Assembly (NCBI GenBank): GCA_021779735.1
Contig: JAJYAC010000001.1
Location: forward strand, 62,001 to 126,000
DNA: 64,000 bases
From: Actinomycetes bacterium
GTDB lineage: Bacteria > Actinomycetota > Acidimicrobiia > Acidimicrobiales > RAAP-2
Direction of reading: 5' to 3'
Below the pieces are notes generated by a model. The model was given only the letters and a program-made list of their open reading frames with translations. It was not told the origin of the DNA and ran no database searches. Positions within the stretch are counted from its first letter, which is position 1. Each line of letters begins with the position of its first letter. Positions 1 to 8,335 of this stretch are shown here, piece after piece. The translations under genes were made by a program, and so were the position numbers.

Positions 1-176
1 ACGTGGTGAAGTCCCGGCATGCCGTTAGCCGTGGGCGGCCCCTCGTAGAAGACCCAGGGCTGCGCGCCACGGCGACTCTCGAGCGAGCGCGCGAAGATGT
101 CGTGCTCGTCCCAGCGGCGTAGCTGGGCCTCCTCGATGGCCACGAAATCTAGTTCGGCGCTGACGGGGCGAAACAC
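1..176 (-). CDS. ileS: Isoleucyl-tRNA synthetase, N-terminal fragment
   Basis: Only the first 58 codons are inside the window; the gene runs off the left edge. Isoleucyl-tRNA synthetase charges tRNA-Ile in the cytoplasm. The translation starts VFRPVSAELDFVAIEE and reaches FYEGPPTANGMPGLHHV, the class I synthetase N-terminal signature of IleRS, in which the HxxH-like GLHH follows a Pro-Pro-Thr-Ala-Asn stretch. The GTG start (176-174) sits 4 nt behind a perfect AAAGGAGG at 188-181, which decides the start. The fragment cannot show the editing or KMSKS regions. Confidence in the family is high because this N-terminal block is very distinctive. Confidence 0.9.
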   Translation of the reverse strand, partial: MFRPVSAELDFVAIEEAQLRRWDEHDIFARSLESRRGAQPWVFYEGPPTANGMPGLHH

Positions 177-241
177 GGGCCCTCCTTTGGGTTATCCAAT
201 CGTACTGAACGCGCCCACCGGACCCGCGAGGCCCCTACGCT

Positions 242-715
242 GTGCGGGTGCTGGCGATACAGGTCGAACCCGTCACGTCCCCCGGTGCCCTCAGCGTGAT
301 CTACGCGGCACTCGACGAACTCGCGCGCCGCTACGGGCCGGGTGCGGACGCCGAACACCTCGAACTCGAGGAGATGACTCCCCCGCACGGTCTGTTCGTC
401 GTCGCACGCGACGACGGTCACGTCGCCGGGGGTGTCGGCGTGCGCACGATCCTCGCACCCGAGCGCCACGTGGGCGAAGTCAAGCGCCTCTGGGTGCGCC
501 CGGATCTACGCCGCGCGGGCGTCGGCGCGCGCCTCATGGACGCCGTCGTCGACGGTGCGCGCGAGCTCGGATTCCTCGATCTCTACCTCGAGACGGGATT
601 TCGTCAGCCCGAGGCGATCGCGTTCTATCCGCGAATCGGCTGGGAACCCGTGACGGCGCTGCCCGAGGGGGCGCACTCCTACCCCGGAGCCCACCGCTTT
701 CACCTAGCCCTCTGA
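242..715 (+). CDS. GNAT family N-acetyltransferase
   Basis: A 157-residue single-domain GNAT protein, the usual length for the family. These enzymes transfer an acetyl group from acetyl-CoA to an amine; the substrate cannot be read from sequence. The acetyl-CoA loop is visible as RRAGVGARLMDAVV (about residues 90-103), preceded by the beta4 strand VKRLWVRPDLR and followed by LYLETGFRQPEAIAFYPRIGW, the typical C-terminal GNAT end. It starts with GTG at 242; an in-frame GTG at 248 is an alternative. Its 3' end overlaps the convergent HAD phosphatase gene by 12 nt. Confidence 0.85.
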   Translation: MRVLAIQVEPVTSPGALSVIYAALDELARRYGPGADAEHLELEEMTPPHGLFVVARDDGHVAGGVGVRTILAPERHVGEVKRLWVRPDLRRAGVGARLMDAVVDGARELGFLDLYLETGFRQPEAIAFYPRIGWEPVTALPEGAHSYPGAHRFHLAL

Positions 716-1369
716 GAACTGCTGGTCGAGCCAGTCTTCCTCGACATCCTCGAGCGACTCGAGCACGAGGTCAGCCAGCGAGAACGCCGCCTGATGGCGA
801 TCCTCGGCCACCGGCACCGCGACGACGGTCATCCGCCCGGCCTTGGCGGCGAGGACGCCGGCCGCGGAGTCCTCGAAAACGAGGCACGCCGGCCCGCTCA
901 GGCCCAGTGCCGTGGCGGCCGCGAGAAACACGCCGGGGTGAGGCTTGCCGTAGGGCTCGACGTCGGCCGAGTGCACGCTCGAAAAGAGGTGAAGGAGCTC
1001 AAAGTGGCGCAGGCTGCGCTCGATGAGCAGCCGGGGCGTCGAACTCGCCAGTGCCACGGGTCCTCGCGCGCGCGCCAAGTCGATCGCCCGAATCGCCCCG
1101 GGCAGGAGACGGCCCTCGGATTCGATCAGGTCGCCCACGCGCGCCAGCAGCATCGCACTTACCTCGTCGGGGCTGCGCCCCGTCCAGGGAAAGCGCGCGT
1201 GCCAGTAGGCAACGACTTCGTCGACGTACATACCCTTGGTCGAACGATCCTGCTCGCTGGTGATGGGCACGCCGAGGTCCCCGAAGATCTCCACTTCCGC
1301 GCGGTGCCAGAGGATCTCGGAGTCGATCAGCAGTCCGTCCATGTCAAAGACGGTGGCGCGAACGGTCAC
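704..1369 (-). CDS. HAD-superfamily phosphatase (beta-phosphoglucomutase-like)
   Basis: 221 residues, resembling the sugar-phosphatase branch of the HAD superfamily (YniC/HxpB-like). HAD enzymes hydrolyse a phosphomonoester through a phospho-aspartate. Motif I is FDMDGLLIDSE with nucleophile D9 and acid/base D11. Motif II Thr/Ser is in ALASST, and motif III/IV is KPHPGVFLAA followed by VFEDSAAGV. The cap domain lies between motif I and motif II, as in beta-phosphoglucomutase types. It could act on 2-deoxyglucose-6-phosphate or similar sugar phosphates; the sequence does not settle this. The 3' end overlaps the upstream convergent acetyltransferase. Confidence 0.88.
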   Translation of the reverse strand: MTVRATVFDMDGLLIDSEILWHRAEVEIFGDLGVPITSEQDRSTKGMYVDEVVAYWHARFPWTGRSPDEVSAMLLARVGDLIESEGRLLPGAIRAIDLARARGPVALASSTPRLLIERSLRHFELLHLFSSVHSADVEPYGKPHPGVFLAAATALGLSGPACLVFEDSAAGVLAAKAGRMTVVAVPVAEDRHQAAFSLADLVLESLEDVEEDWLDQQFSEG

Positions 1370-1396
1370 CGAACCACTCTCTCACAACTCGTTAGC

Positions 1397-2305
1397 GTGA
1401 CTGACGTGCTGGTACGAACCCTCCGCGACGAGGACACTGACGCCGTGGTTCGCCGCGTCGTTGGCGCGCTGGAAGCCGACGCAGCGCGCGAACCGCTCAT
1501 CTGGCCCCACGTCGATGTCGAGACGCTCGCCGCGTCGCTGCGCGCGAGTGGGGACGCCACGCTCGTGGCCATTGACGACGAACACCTCGTGGGCCACCTC
1601 TACGGCTTTGTCCTACCGGGAGCCGCGGGCCCCGAGGCGTGGACGGGACCTGACGGCTGGTCGGGCGAGGCCTCGGTGATAGACGCCCTGCGTCGGCGCG
1701 CGTTCGATATGTGGCGCGCGAGTGGCGTCGCGAGTCACCACGTGTGGGTGAGTGACGACGCCTCGATCACCGGCGCGTGGATCGAGGCGGGCTATCGCGT
1801 CCACGACGTGCGGGGACTTCGACGACTCGACGATCTCGACGCCGAGGCGATCACACCGACACCCGCGATCCGTCGTGGCGGCGCGCACGACCTCGAGGCG
1901 GCGCTCACCTTCGACGAGCTGATCGACGTCGCCCACCACCAGCCGGTCGCACCCGCGAGCGCGCGCCGTCGCGCTCTACGTGAGTTGCTCGAGGACCCCG
2001 ACGTGAGCCACCACGTCGTCGAAGAAGACGGTCGGGCACTCGCTCAATGCATAACCTTCGCCCTCGAGCCCACGCGCGCGACTCCTCCGGGCACCCTGCA
2101 CGTGAGCGCGGTGGCCGTCGTGGCCTCGGCGCGGCGGCGCGGCGTCGCGCGCACGCTGGTTCGTCACGTCCTCGCCGAGGCCCGCGAGGAGGGATTCACG
2201 CACGCCCAGGTGACCTGGCGACCCGACAACGCTCCGGCCAACGCGTTCTGGAGTGCCCTCGGCTTTCGGCGCACCTACGCGCGACTACGCGCCACGCTCA
2301 GCTGA
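1397..2305 (+). CDS. GNAT family N-acetyltransferase, two-domain
   Basis: 302 residues, about twice a single GNAT fold, so probably a tandem of a degenerate N-terminal and an active C-terminal domain. The C-terminal half carries LHVSAVAVVASARRRGVARTL, with the acetyl-CoA binding RRRGVA loop, and ends with APANAFWSALGFRRTYARL, a standard GNAT terminus. The N-terminal half (TLRDEDTDAVVRRVVG) has the strand order but no clean CoA loop. The start is taken as GTG 1397, near the divergent HAD gene; reading further upstream would run antisense through that gene. The 3' end overlaps glutathione peroxidase by 8 nt. Substrate unknown. Confidence 0.8.
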   Translation: MTDVLVRTLRDEDTDAVVRRVVGALEADAAREPLIWPHVDVETLAASLRASGDATLVAIDDEHLVGHLYGFVLPGAAGPEAWTGPDGWSGEASVIDALRRRAFDMWRASGVASHHVWVSDDASITGAWIEAGYRVHDVRGLRRLDDLDAEAITPTPAIRRGGAHDLEAALTFDELIDVAHHQPVAPASARRRALRELLEDPDVSHHVVEEDGRALAQCITFALEPTRATPPGTLHVSAVAVVASARRRGVARTLVRHVLAEAREEGFTHAQVTWRPDNAPANAFWSALGFRRTYARLRATLS

Positions 2306-2780
2306 GCGCGGCCTCGATGGCGGCCACGAGCACGGGGTCCTCCGGCGTGACCGTTGGCGCGAAGCGCTCGATGGAGCCGTCGGGCGCGACGAGGAACTTC
2401 TCGAAGTTCCAGCGCACGTCGCCGCGGTACCCGTCGGCGTCTTCGACCTCGACGAGTTGCTGATAGAGCGGGTGGCGGTTCTCCCCGTTCACGTCGATCT
2501 TCTCAAAGAGGGGGAAGGTCACGCCGTAGGTCGTCGAGCAGAACGTCGCGATCTCGTCGGCGCTGCCCGGCTCTTGGCCCGCGAACTGGTTGCAGGGAAA
2601 GCCCACGACCGAGAAGCCACGATCCGCGTAGCGCTCGTGGAGGGCCTCGAGTCCCTCGTACTGGGGCGTGAGGCCGCACTTGGAGGCGACGTTGACGACC
2701 AGGACGCTGCGCCCGCGGTGGTCGGCCAGGGAACTGGGACTTCCGGCGAGAGTGTTGATGGCGATGTCGTAGAGAGTCAT
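2298..2780 (-). CDS. Glutathione peroxidase family protein
   Basis: 160 residues, the normal length for the bacterial GPx family, whose members reduce hydroperoxides with thioredoxin or a low-molecular-weight thiol. The catalytic cysteine is C35 in NVASKCGLTPQY. The partner glutamine is in FPCNQFAGQEPG (about Q70) and the tryptophan in WNFEKFLV (about residue 123). Cysteine rather than selenocysteine is used. Actinobacteria generally lack glutathione, so a thioredoxin-dependent role is more likely (family knowledge, not visible here). The start ATG at 2780 gives MTLYDIAINTL, the standard N-terminus. Confidence 0.93.
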   Translation of the reverse strand: MTLYDIAINTLAGSPSSLADHRGRSVLVVNVASKCGLTPQYEGLEALHERYADRGFSVVGFPCNQFAGQEPGSADEIATFCSTTYGVTFPLFEKIDVNGENRHPLYQQLVEVEDADGYRGDVRWNFEKFLVAPDGSIERFAPTVTPEDPVLVAAIEAALS

Positions 2781-2827
2781 AGCTAGACCCTATCGGCGTG
2801 ACGCGCGTCTCGCCCTAGGCTGAGTTC

Positions 2828-3775
2828 GTGAAGGCCCTGGTCCTGAACGATGGCGCCCTGACGCTCACTGAACGCCCCACTCCCGCCGCGGGGGCCGGCG
2901 AGGTCGTTGTCGCCGTCGCCGCGGCGGGGATCAACGCCGCCGACCTGCTCCAGCGCCGGGGGGTCTATCCCCCGCCACCGGGCTGGCCCGTCGACGTGCC
3001 GGGACTAGAGATGGCGGGCGTGGTCGTGACCCTGGGCGAGGGCGTCGACACCCGGTGGTTGGGGCGACGAGTGTGCGCGATCGTCGGGGGCGGCGCCCAG
3101 GCGACGCGGTGTGTCGTGCCCGCCGCCCACCTCATCGAGGTCCCCGACACGGTCGAGTGGAGCGAGGCCGGCGGCATCGCCGAGGCCGTTCTCACCGCCC
3201 ACGACGCGCTGGTGACTCAGGCCGGTCTTCGCCCCGGCGAGCGCGTCGTGATCTCGGGCGCGGCCGGAGGCGTGGGACTGGCCGCGCTGCAGATCGCTCA
3301 CTCACTGGGCGCCAAAGTCATCGCCGTCACGCGTGACGAGCTACACCACGAGGCGTTGCGCGCTCTGGGCGCTGACGAGACGCACACGCTCGAGAACGTG
3401 CGCTCGCTCGCGAGCGTGGACGTCGTCCTCGAGTTGGTGGGTGCGCCCCACCTCGAACGCGTCGTAGACGTTCTCGCCCCGGGCGCTCGCGTCGTGGTCA
3501 TCGGCGTCGGCGCCGGAGCGCGCGCGACGATCAACCTGCAGTCGATCATGGTACGGCGCCTCGTGTTGAGCGGATCAACGATGCGCGCGCGCTCGCTCGA
3601 GGAGAAGGCCCGCGTGGTCCAAGCCGCGCGCGAGTGGCTCGACGATCGTTGGCGAGACGGCGCCGTGACGATGCCCCTCGCGCGCCGCTTCGACCTCGCC
3701 CGTGCCGACGACGCCTACTCGGCGTTCGCTCAAGCGGGAAAGTTCGGCAAGATCGTTCTCACCGTCGACTCCTGA
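2828..3775 (+). CDS. NAD(P)H-quinone oxidoreductase, zinc-independent MDR family
   Basis: 315 residues of the quinone oxidoreductase branch of the medium-chain dehydrogenase/reductase superfamily. The N-terminal GroES-like domain includes AGINAADLLQRRGVYPPP and VPGLEMAGVV. The Rossmann domain has SGAAGGVGLAALQIAHSLG for NADPH, followed by VIAVTRDE. Zinc-ligand cysteines are absent, as expected for QOR-type members. It likely reduces quinones or enones in the cytoplasm. GTG 2828 is the start (MKALVLNDGAL). The downstream DUF5522 gene begins at the very next base after the stop, so they are almost certainly co-transcribed. Confidence 0.9.
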   Translation: MKALVLNDGALTLTERPTPAAGAGEVVVAVAAAGINAADLLQRRGVYPPPPGWPVDVPGLEMAGVVVTLGEGVDTRWLGRRVCAIVGGGAQATRCVVPAAHLIEVPDTVEWSEAGGIAEAVLTAHDALVTQAGLRPGERVVISGAAGGVGLAALQIAHSLGAKVIAVTRDELHHEALRALGADETHTLENVRSLASVDVVLELVGAPHLERVVDVLAPGARVVVIGVGAGARATINLQSIMVRRLVLSGSTMRARSLEEKARVVQAAREWLDDRWRDGAVTMPLARRFDLARADDAYSAFAQAGKFGKIVLTVDS

Positions 3776-3988
3776 ATGGACGTTCCCGCTCCTCACCCGT
3801 CGAGACTGGCAGCGGATCACCCTCAGTACGCGCAGATCATCGCGGCGCACGAGACCGCGGTGAACGCGGGTGAACTCCTCTACCGCGATCCGGCGACCGG
3901 GCTCTCCGTGCTCAGCGTCCTCGCGCACCTGTCGCGTGGTCAGTGTTGCGATCAGGGGTGCCGTCACTGCCCCTACCTGGAGCCCTAG
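3776..3988 (+). CDS. DUF5522-like small cysteine protein
   Basis: 70 residues beginning immediately after the quinone oxidoreductase stop codon. The C-terminus CCDQGCRHCPYLEP carries the four-cysteine cluster typical of the DUF5522 family, which often sits beside oxidoreductases and may bind metal. The middle segment GELLYRDPATGLSVLS is also typical. No function is established. Its TAG stop lies in a CTAG shared with the stop of the convergent MFS gene. Confidence 0.8.
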   Translation: MDVPAPHPSRLAADHPQYAQIIAAHETAVNAGELLYRDPATGLSVLSVLAHLSRGQCCDQGCRHCPYLEP

Positions 3989-5490
3989 GCGATCGCGACC
4001 GCGTCGTGCTGACCTAGGTGGTGACGATCGATGTTGACCAAGACGTAGAACACGATGGCCGCGACGGCCATCGTCAGCGCGCCGAAGCGGAAGGCCTCGT
4101 CGAAACCGTGCACCTCGGACAGGGCGTGCGCGGCGCGCGCGTCGAGCGTGGGTCGCGTGCGCGCGAGGAACACCCCGTAGGCCGAGGCGCCCGAGACGAA
4201 GATCGTGTTCTGGATCGCGGTGCCAAAGGAGCCGCCCAACTGCTGAGAGGTGGAAAGGACGGCCGACGCCGCCCCCGTGTCACGGGCGTCGACGCCAAAG
4301 AGCGAGGTCGACGCCACGGAGACGAAGGTGAAGCCCAACCCGAGGCTGGTGACGATCATCGCCGGAATGACGTGGCCCAGGTAGCTGCTCGTGGGCGTGA
4401 TGTAGGACAAGAGCCACAGTCCCACGGCCGCCATCAGCGTGCCGAACGTCGCCAGGGGGCGCGGTCCCACGCGCGGCAGGAAGTGGCTGGTCGCCCCGGC
4501 TGAGACGATGATGCCCGCCGAGAAGGGAAGGAAGAGCAGACCCGTCTTCACCGCCGAGTACTGGTGGACGTTTTGGAAGTAGAAGGTCATGAACAAGAAC
4601 ATGCCAAAGAGGCCCAGAGCCACGAGGATCTGGGCGAGGAAGGATCCCGCCCGCACGCGATCGGCGATGAGGCGAAGCGGCAACAACGGCTCGCGCCGTC
4701 GACTTTCGATGACGAAGAAGGCCGCGATGAGCACGGCGCCGAGAATCATGTAAGGCAGAGCGGCCGACGATCCCCAGCCGTTGGTCGAGGCCTGCGAGAC
4801 GCCGTAGACGACGCTCACCATGCCCAGCGTCGCGGTCAGCGCCCCGGGTACGTCGTAGTGGGGATGGCCGTGCACCTTGGACTCGCGCACGTTTGGCGCG
4901 GCCAGCAACATCGCGCCGATGGCCATGGGAGTGTTGACGAAGAGGCACCAGCGCCACGAGAAGTACTGAGTCAAGAGGCCACCGGCGATCAGTCCGATCG
5001 CAGCGCCGACTCCCGAGAGCGCCCCGTAGACGCCAAAGGCCCGCGCTCGCTCGCGCGAATCAGTGAAGGTGACCGAGATCAACGACAGCGCCGCCGGAGC
5101 CAGTAGAGCGCCGAAGACTCCCTGGAGGGCGCGCATCGAGAAGAGCATCTGCTGGTTCGGTGAGAGCCCCCCGAGCAGTGACGCGCCGGCGAAGCCGGCG
5201 AGTCCGATCATGAAGGCCTTCTTGCGTCCCATGTAGTCACCGATGCGCCCGCCCAAGAGCAAGAAGCCGCCAAAAGTCAGCGTGTAGGCCGTCACGGCCC
5301 ACTGGTAGTTCTTGGGCGCGATGTTGAGTCCCCCGAGCGACGCCGGCAGGGCGGCGTGGGGAAGCGCGATGTTGACAATGGACGAGTCGAGCACCACCAT
5401 CAACTGGGCGATGGCGATGACCACGAGGGCGAACCACCGTCGCGGATCCGCGTCCGCGCTCGACAGTGAACCCTCTGACGCTGTAGCCAT
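3985..5490 (-). CDS. MFS multidrug exporter, DHA2 (EmrB/QacA) family
   Basis: 501 residues with about 14 predicted membrane helices, the DHA2 length. Proton-driven efflux of hydrophobic drugs is the family role. The first helix is ALVVIAIAQLMVVLDSSIVN, a hallmark of EmrB/QacA proteins with an in-membrane Asp. Loop motif A is GRIGDYMGRKKAF. The motif-C region reads YGALSGVGAAIGLIAGGLL. The ATG start follows a GGGAGGGG stretch. A nested palindrome lies just upstream (5512-5541), but no regulator gene is adjacent. The stop overlaps the convergent DUF5522 stop in CTAG. Confidence 0.92.
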   Translation of the reverse strand: MATASEGSLSSADADPRRWFALVVIAIAQLMVVLDSSIVNIALPHAALPASLGGLNIAPKNYQWAVTAYTLTFGGFLLLGGRIGDYMGRKKAFMIGLAGFAGASLLGGLSPNQQMLFSMRALQGVFGALLAPAALSLISVTFTDSRERARAFGVYGALSGVGAAIGLIAGGLLTQYFSWRWCLFVNTPMAIGAMLLAAPNVRESKVHGHPHYDVPGALTATLGMVSVVYGVSQASTNGWGSSAALPYMILGAVLIAAFFVIESRRREPLLPLRLIADRVRAGSFLAQILVALGLFGMFLFMTFYFQNVHQYSAVKTGLLFLPFSAGIIVSAGATSHFLPRVGPRPLATFGTLMAAVGLWLLSYITPTSSYLGHVIPAMIVTSLGLGFTFVSVASTSLFGVDARDTGAASAVLSTSQQLGGSFGTAIQNTIFVSGASAYGVFLARTRPTLDARAAHALSEVHGFDEAFRFGALTMAVAAIVFYVLVNIDRHHLGQHDAVAIA

Positions 5491-5511
5491 CCCAACCCCC
5501 CTCCCTCAGTA

Positions 5512-5541
5512 TTGCCCAACGGGGTCAAGATGACCGGCAAT
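5512..5541. promoter_or_regulatory. Nested palindrome upstream of the DHA2 exporter
   Basis: The outer arms ATTGCC (5512-5517) and GGCAAT (5536-5541) enclose an inner palindrome GGTCA-AGA-TGACC (5523-5535). It lies 22-51 bp upstream of the exporter start. It looks like a TetR- or MarR-type operator, but no regulator gene is next to it, so the protein partner is unknown. Confidence 0.4.
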
Positions 5542-5563
5542 GAAACAGTTGTCTACTTTGGTC

Positions 5564-6682
5564 CTAGAGGAAGGAGTCGAGGGGCCGGAAGGCGAGTCCG
5601 TGCGCCTCGGCGACGGGACCGTAGGTAATCTCGCCACGAACCACGTTCACGCCCTCGGCGAGGGCCGCGTCGGTGGCCACCGCATCGCGCCAACCTCCGC
5701 GAGCCAGCTCGAGGGTGTAGGGCAGCGTCGCGTTCGCGAGTGCGTAAGTCGACGTGTTCGGCACGGCTCCCGGCATGTTCGCGACGCAGTAGAACAGTGA
5801 ACCGTTGACCTCGAAGACCGGGTCGGAGTGGGTGGTGGGACGCGTGGCCTCGAAGCAGCCACCCTGGTCCACCGCGATATCGACGAGCACCGAGCCCGGC
5901 TTCATCGAGGCCACGAGGTCATTACTCACGAGCTTGGGCGCCTTCGCACCCACGACCAGTACCGCGCCGATCACGAGGTCCGCTTCAAGACAGGCTTCTT
6001 CAATCGCGTGTGTCGAGGACGCAATCGTCTGCACGCGTCCGTCGAAGTGCGAGTCCAGTGCGCGTAGGCGCTCGAGGTTGCGGTCGATGATCTTCACGTT
6101 CGCGTGCAGACCCACGGCCAGAGTCGCGGCCGAGAGTCCCGACACGCCCGCGCCAATGACGACGACGTTCGTGGGCGCCACGCCAGGCACGCCACTGATC
6201 AGCGCGCCGCGACCGCCACCGGGTCGCATCAAGTGGTACGAGCCCACCAACGGCGCCATGCGACCAGCCACCTCGCTCATCGGGGCGAGCAGGGGCAGCG
6301 AGTTGTTCGCCAGGCGAACCGTCTCGTAGGCGATCGACACGTTCGACGCGGCCATCAGGGCGTCGGTGCACTCGCGAGACGCCGCAAGGTGCAGGTACGT
6401 GAAGAGAATCTGGTCGGGGTGGGCCTTCAAGCGCTCGTACTCGGGGGCTACGGGCTCCTTGACTTTGAGGAGTAGTTCCGCTTCGGCCCAGACGTCGTCG
6501 GCCGAGTCGATGATGCTCGCACCCGTGGCGACGTAGTCCTCGTCAGAGATTGCCGAACCCACTCCCGCGCCACGCTCCACGAGAACGCGATGGCCCGCGC
6601 CCACGAGCTCGCGCACGCCGGCCGGTGTCAACGCGACGCGATTCTCGTCCGTCTTGATTTCCTTGGGTACTCCGATGATCAT
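5564..6682 (-). CDS. ald: Alanine dehydrogenase
   Basis: 372 residues, the family length. It interconverts L-alanine and pyruvate plus ammonia with NAD. The N-terminus MIIGVPKEIKTDENRVALTP is diagnostic. Substrate-binding K75 (LLKVKEP) and H98 (TYLHLA) are present, and the NAD-binding glycine loop is VVIGAGVSGLSA. The start has the SD-like GAAAGGGTGATC. It lies 32 bp downstream of the aldehyde dehydrogenase on the same strand, so the two are probably one transcript. Its likely job here is to recycle alanine formed by the pyruvate-dependent aminotransferase encoded across the divergent promoter (inference). Confidence 0.95.
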   Translation of the reverse strand: MIIGVPKEIKTDENRVALTPAGVRELVGAGHRVLVERGAGVGSAISDEDYVATGASIIDSADDVWAEAELLLKVKEPVAPEYERLKAHPDQILFTYLHLAASRECTDALMAASNVSIAYETVRLANNSLPLLAPMSEVAGRMAPLVGSYHLMRPGGGRGALISGVPGVAPTNVVVIGAGVSGLSAATLAVGLHANVKIIDRNLERLRALDSHFDGRVQTIASSTHAIEEACLEADLVIGAVLVVGAKAPKLVSNDLVASMKPGSVLVDIAVDQGGCFEATRPTTHSDPVFEVNGSLFYCVANMPGAVPNTSTYALANATLPYTLELARGGWRDAVATDAALAEGVNVVRGEITYGPVAEAHGLAFRPLDSFL

Positions 6683-6714
6683 CGTTGATCACCCTTTCTG
6701 TTGCTAGGACGTGC

Positions 6715-8142
6715 CTAGGCCTCGATGTTGTGCATGACGTGCTTGATGCGCGTGTAGTCCTCGAAGCCGTAGACCGAGAGGTCTTTGCCGTACCCCGAGT
6801 TCTTGAATCCGCCGTGAGGCATCTCGGCGACCATCGGAATGTGGGTGTTCACCCACACGCAGCCGAAGTCGAGGTCGCGCGTGAAGCGCATGGCGCGGCC
6901 GTGGTCGGCCGTCCACACTGACGAGGCTAGGCCGTAGTTCACGCCGTTGGCGTACTCGAGGGCCTGAGCATCGTCGGCGAACTTTTGCACCGTGATGACG
7001 GGGCCGAAAATCTCGTTCTGGATCATCTCGTCGTCCTGGTGCAAGTCAGCCACCACGGTGGGAGCGACGAAGTAACCCGTGTCGCCGACTCGAGCGCCGC
7101 CGGCGGCGATGGCGGCGTGCTGGGGCGCGCGACCCAAGAAGCCGGTGACGCGTTGGAACTGGTTGGCGTTGTTCACCGGACCAAAGAGCGCGTCCTCGTT
7201 GTCGGGCAGGCCGATGACGGTGTGCTTCGCTTGCTCGGCGAGGGCGTCGACGAAGTCGCCGTAGACCTTGGGTCCCACGAGCACACGCGTCGCCGCGGTG
7301 CAGTCTTGGCCCGCGTTGAAGAAGCCCGCGATCGCGATGCCCTCGGCGGCGGCGGCGATGTCCACGTCATCGAAGACGATGACCGGAGCCTTGCCGCCCA
7401 ATTCCAGGTGGACGCGCTTGAGGGTCTGGGACGCCGTCGCGGCGACTTCCATGCCCGCGCGCACCGATCCGGTGACCGAGACCATCGCGGGCACCGGGTG
7501 CTCGACGAGGGCGCGTCCCGTGTCGCGGTCGCCACATACCACGTTGAACACTCCCTCGGGCAGCACTTCGGCCATCCACTGGGCCATCAACAGTGTCGAC
7601 GCCGGCGTTGAGTCGCCAGGCTTCAAGACCATCGTGTTGCCCGCGGCGATGGCTGGCGCCCACTTCCACACCGCCATCATCATCGGGTAGTTCCAGGGCG
7701 TCACGGCACCACACACGCCCACGGGCTCGCGGCGAACGTAGGACGTCATGCCCGCCATGTACTCGGTCGCGCCGCGACCCTCGAGAAGTCGGGCGGCACC
7801 GGCGAAGAAGCGAATCTGGTCGAGCATCGGCGGCATTTCTTCGGAGAGCGTGACGCCGATGATCTTGCCGCAGTTCTCGGCTTCGACCGCGACCAACTCT
7901 TCTTGACGGGCTTCGATGATGTCGGCGATCTTTAGCAGGGCGCGTGAACGCTCCGAGGGAGTCGTGCGCCGCCACGAGGTGAAGGCCTTGTTGGCCACCT
8001 GGACCGCGGCGTCGATGTCAGCTGCGTCCGAGAGCGGCATCTCCGCGAAGGGCTCGCCCGTTCCCGGGTTGATGAGTTCGCTGTACTTGCCCGACTTCGG
8101 CGCGACGAACTCTCCCCCAATGAAGTTTGCAAGACGACGCAT
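6715..8142 (-). CDS. Aldehyde dehydrogenase (aminobutyraldehyde / betaine-aldehyde type)
   Basis: 475 residues of the NAD-dependent aldehyde dehydrogenase superfamily. The catalytic cysteine lies in FFNAGQDCTAATR and the general base Glu in HLELGGKAPVI. The cofactor segment TPWNYPMMMAVWKWAPAIAAG is clear. The nearest named class is gamma-aminobutyraldehyde dehydrogenase, consistent with the polyamine-type neighbours. The start was set at the ATG of MRRLANFIGGEF, which follows a GGAGGAGGGA ribosome site; reading further upstream would cover the intergenic region and the divergent lrp gene. It precedes ald on the same strand. Substrate assignment is inferred from context. Confidence 0.9.
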   Translation of the reverse strand: MRRLANFIGGEFVAPKSGKYSELINPGTGEPFAEMPLSDAADIDAAVQVANKAFTSWRRTTPSERSRALLKIADIIEARQEELVAVEAENCGKIIGVTLSEEMPPMLDQIRFFAGAARLLEGRGATEYMAGMTSYVRREPVGVCGAVTPWNYPMMMAVWKWAPAIAAGNTMVLKPGDSTPASTLLMAQWMAEVLPEGVFNVVCGDRDTGRALVEHPVPAMVSVTGSVRAGMEVAATASQTLKRVHLELGGKAPVIVFDDVDIAAAAEGIAIAGFFNAGQDCTAATRVLVGPKVYGDFVDALAEQAKHTVIGLPDNEDALFGPVNNANQFQRVTGFLGRAPQHAAIAAGGARVGDTGYFVAPTVVADLHQDDEMIQNEIFGPVITVQKFADDAQALEYANGVNYGLASSVWTADHGRAMRFTRDLDFGCVWVNTHIPMVAEMPHGGFKNSGYGKDLSVYGFEDYTRIKHVMHNIEA

Positions 8143-8270
8143 GTTCCCTCCTCCGCCGCCGGCTCTCCCGGCGTGACACCAGCCACTCTTGCAGGTCCGC
8201 GTGTCCCGGCGCAAACCCCGGGGTAAGGATTGAGTACCTCTAGGGCAAAATTGTGACGCATTCCGTCGTG

Positions 8271-8313
8271 CAGAGGCCCTATACTGTTCGTATCCGCAGC
8301 CACGGGGCCTCTG
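8271..8313. promoter_or_regulatory. Inverted repeat flanking a -10 element before lrp
   Basis: A TATACT hexamer at 8280-8285 is a good -10 element for the Lrp gene. It is flanked by a perfect 9-bp inverted repeat, CAGAGGCCC (8271-8279) and GGGCCTCTG (8305-8313). The arm centres are 34 bp apart, roughly three helical turns. The left arm lies upstream of any transcript starting near 8292, so this is more likely a protein-binding site than an RNA hairpin. Autoregulation by the Lrp protein is a natural hypothesis. Confidence 0.45.
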
Positions 8314-8335
8314 GCCACCGAGCGGGGAGCAACCG

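Noticed and set aside
794-1396. Upstream extension of the two-domain acetyltransferase
   Set aside because: The extension runs antisense through the HAD phosphatase gene and has no acetyltransferase-like sequence; GTG 1397 fits the domain start.
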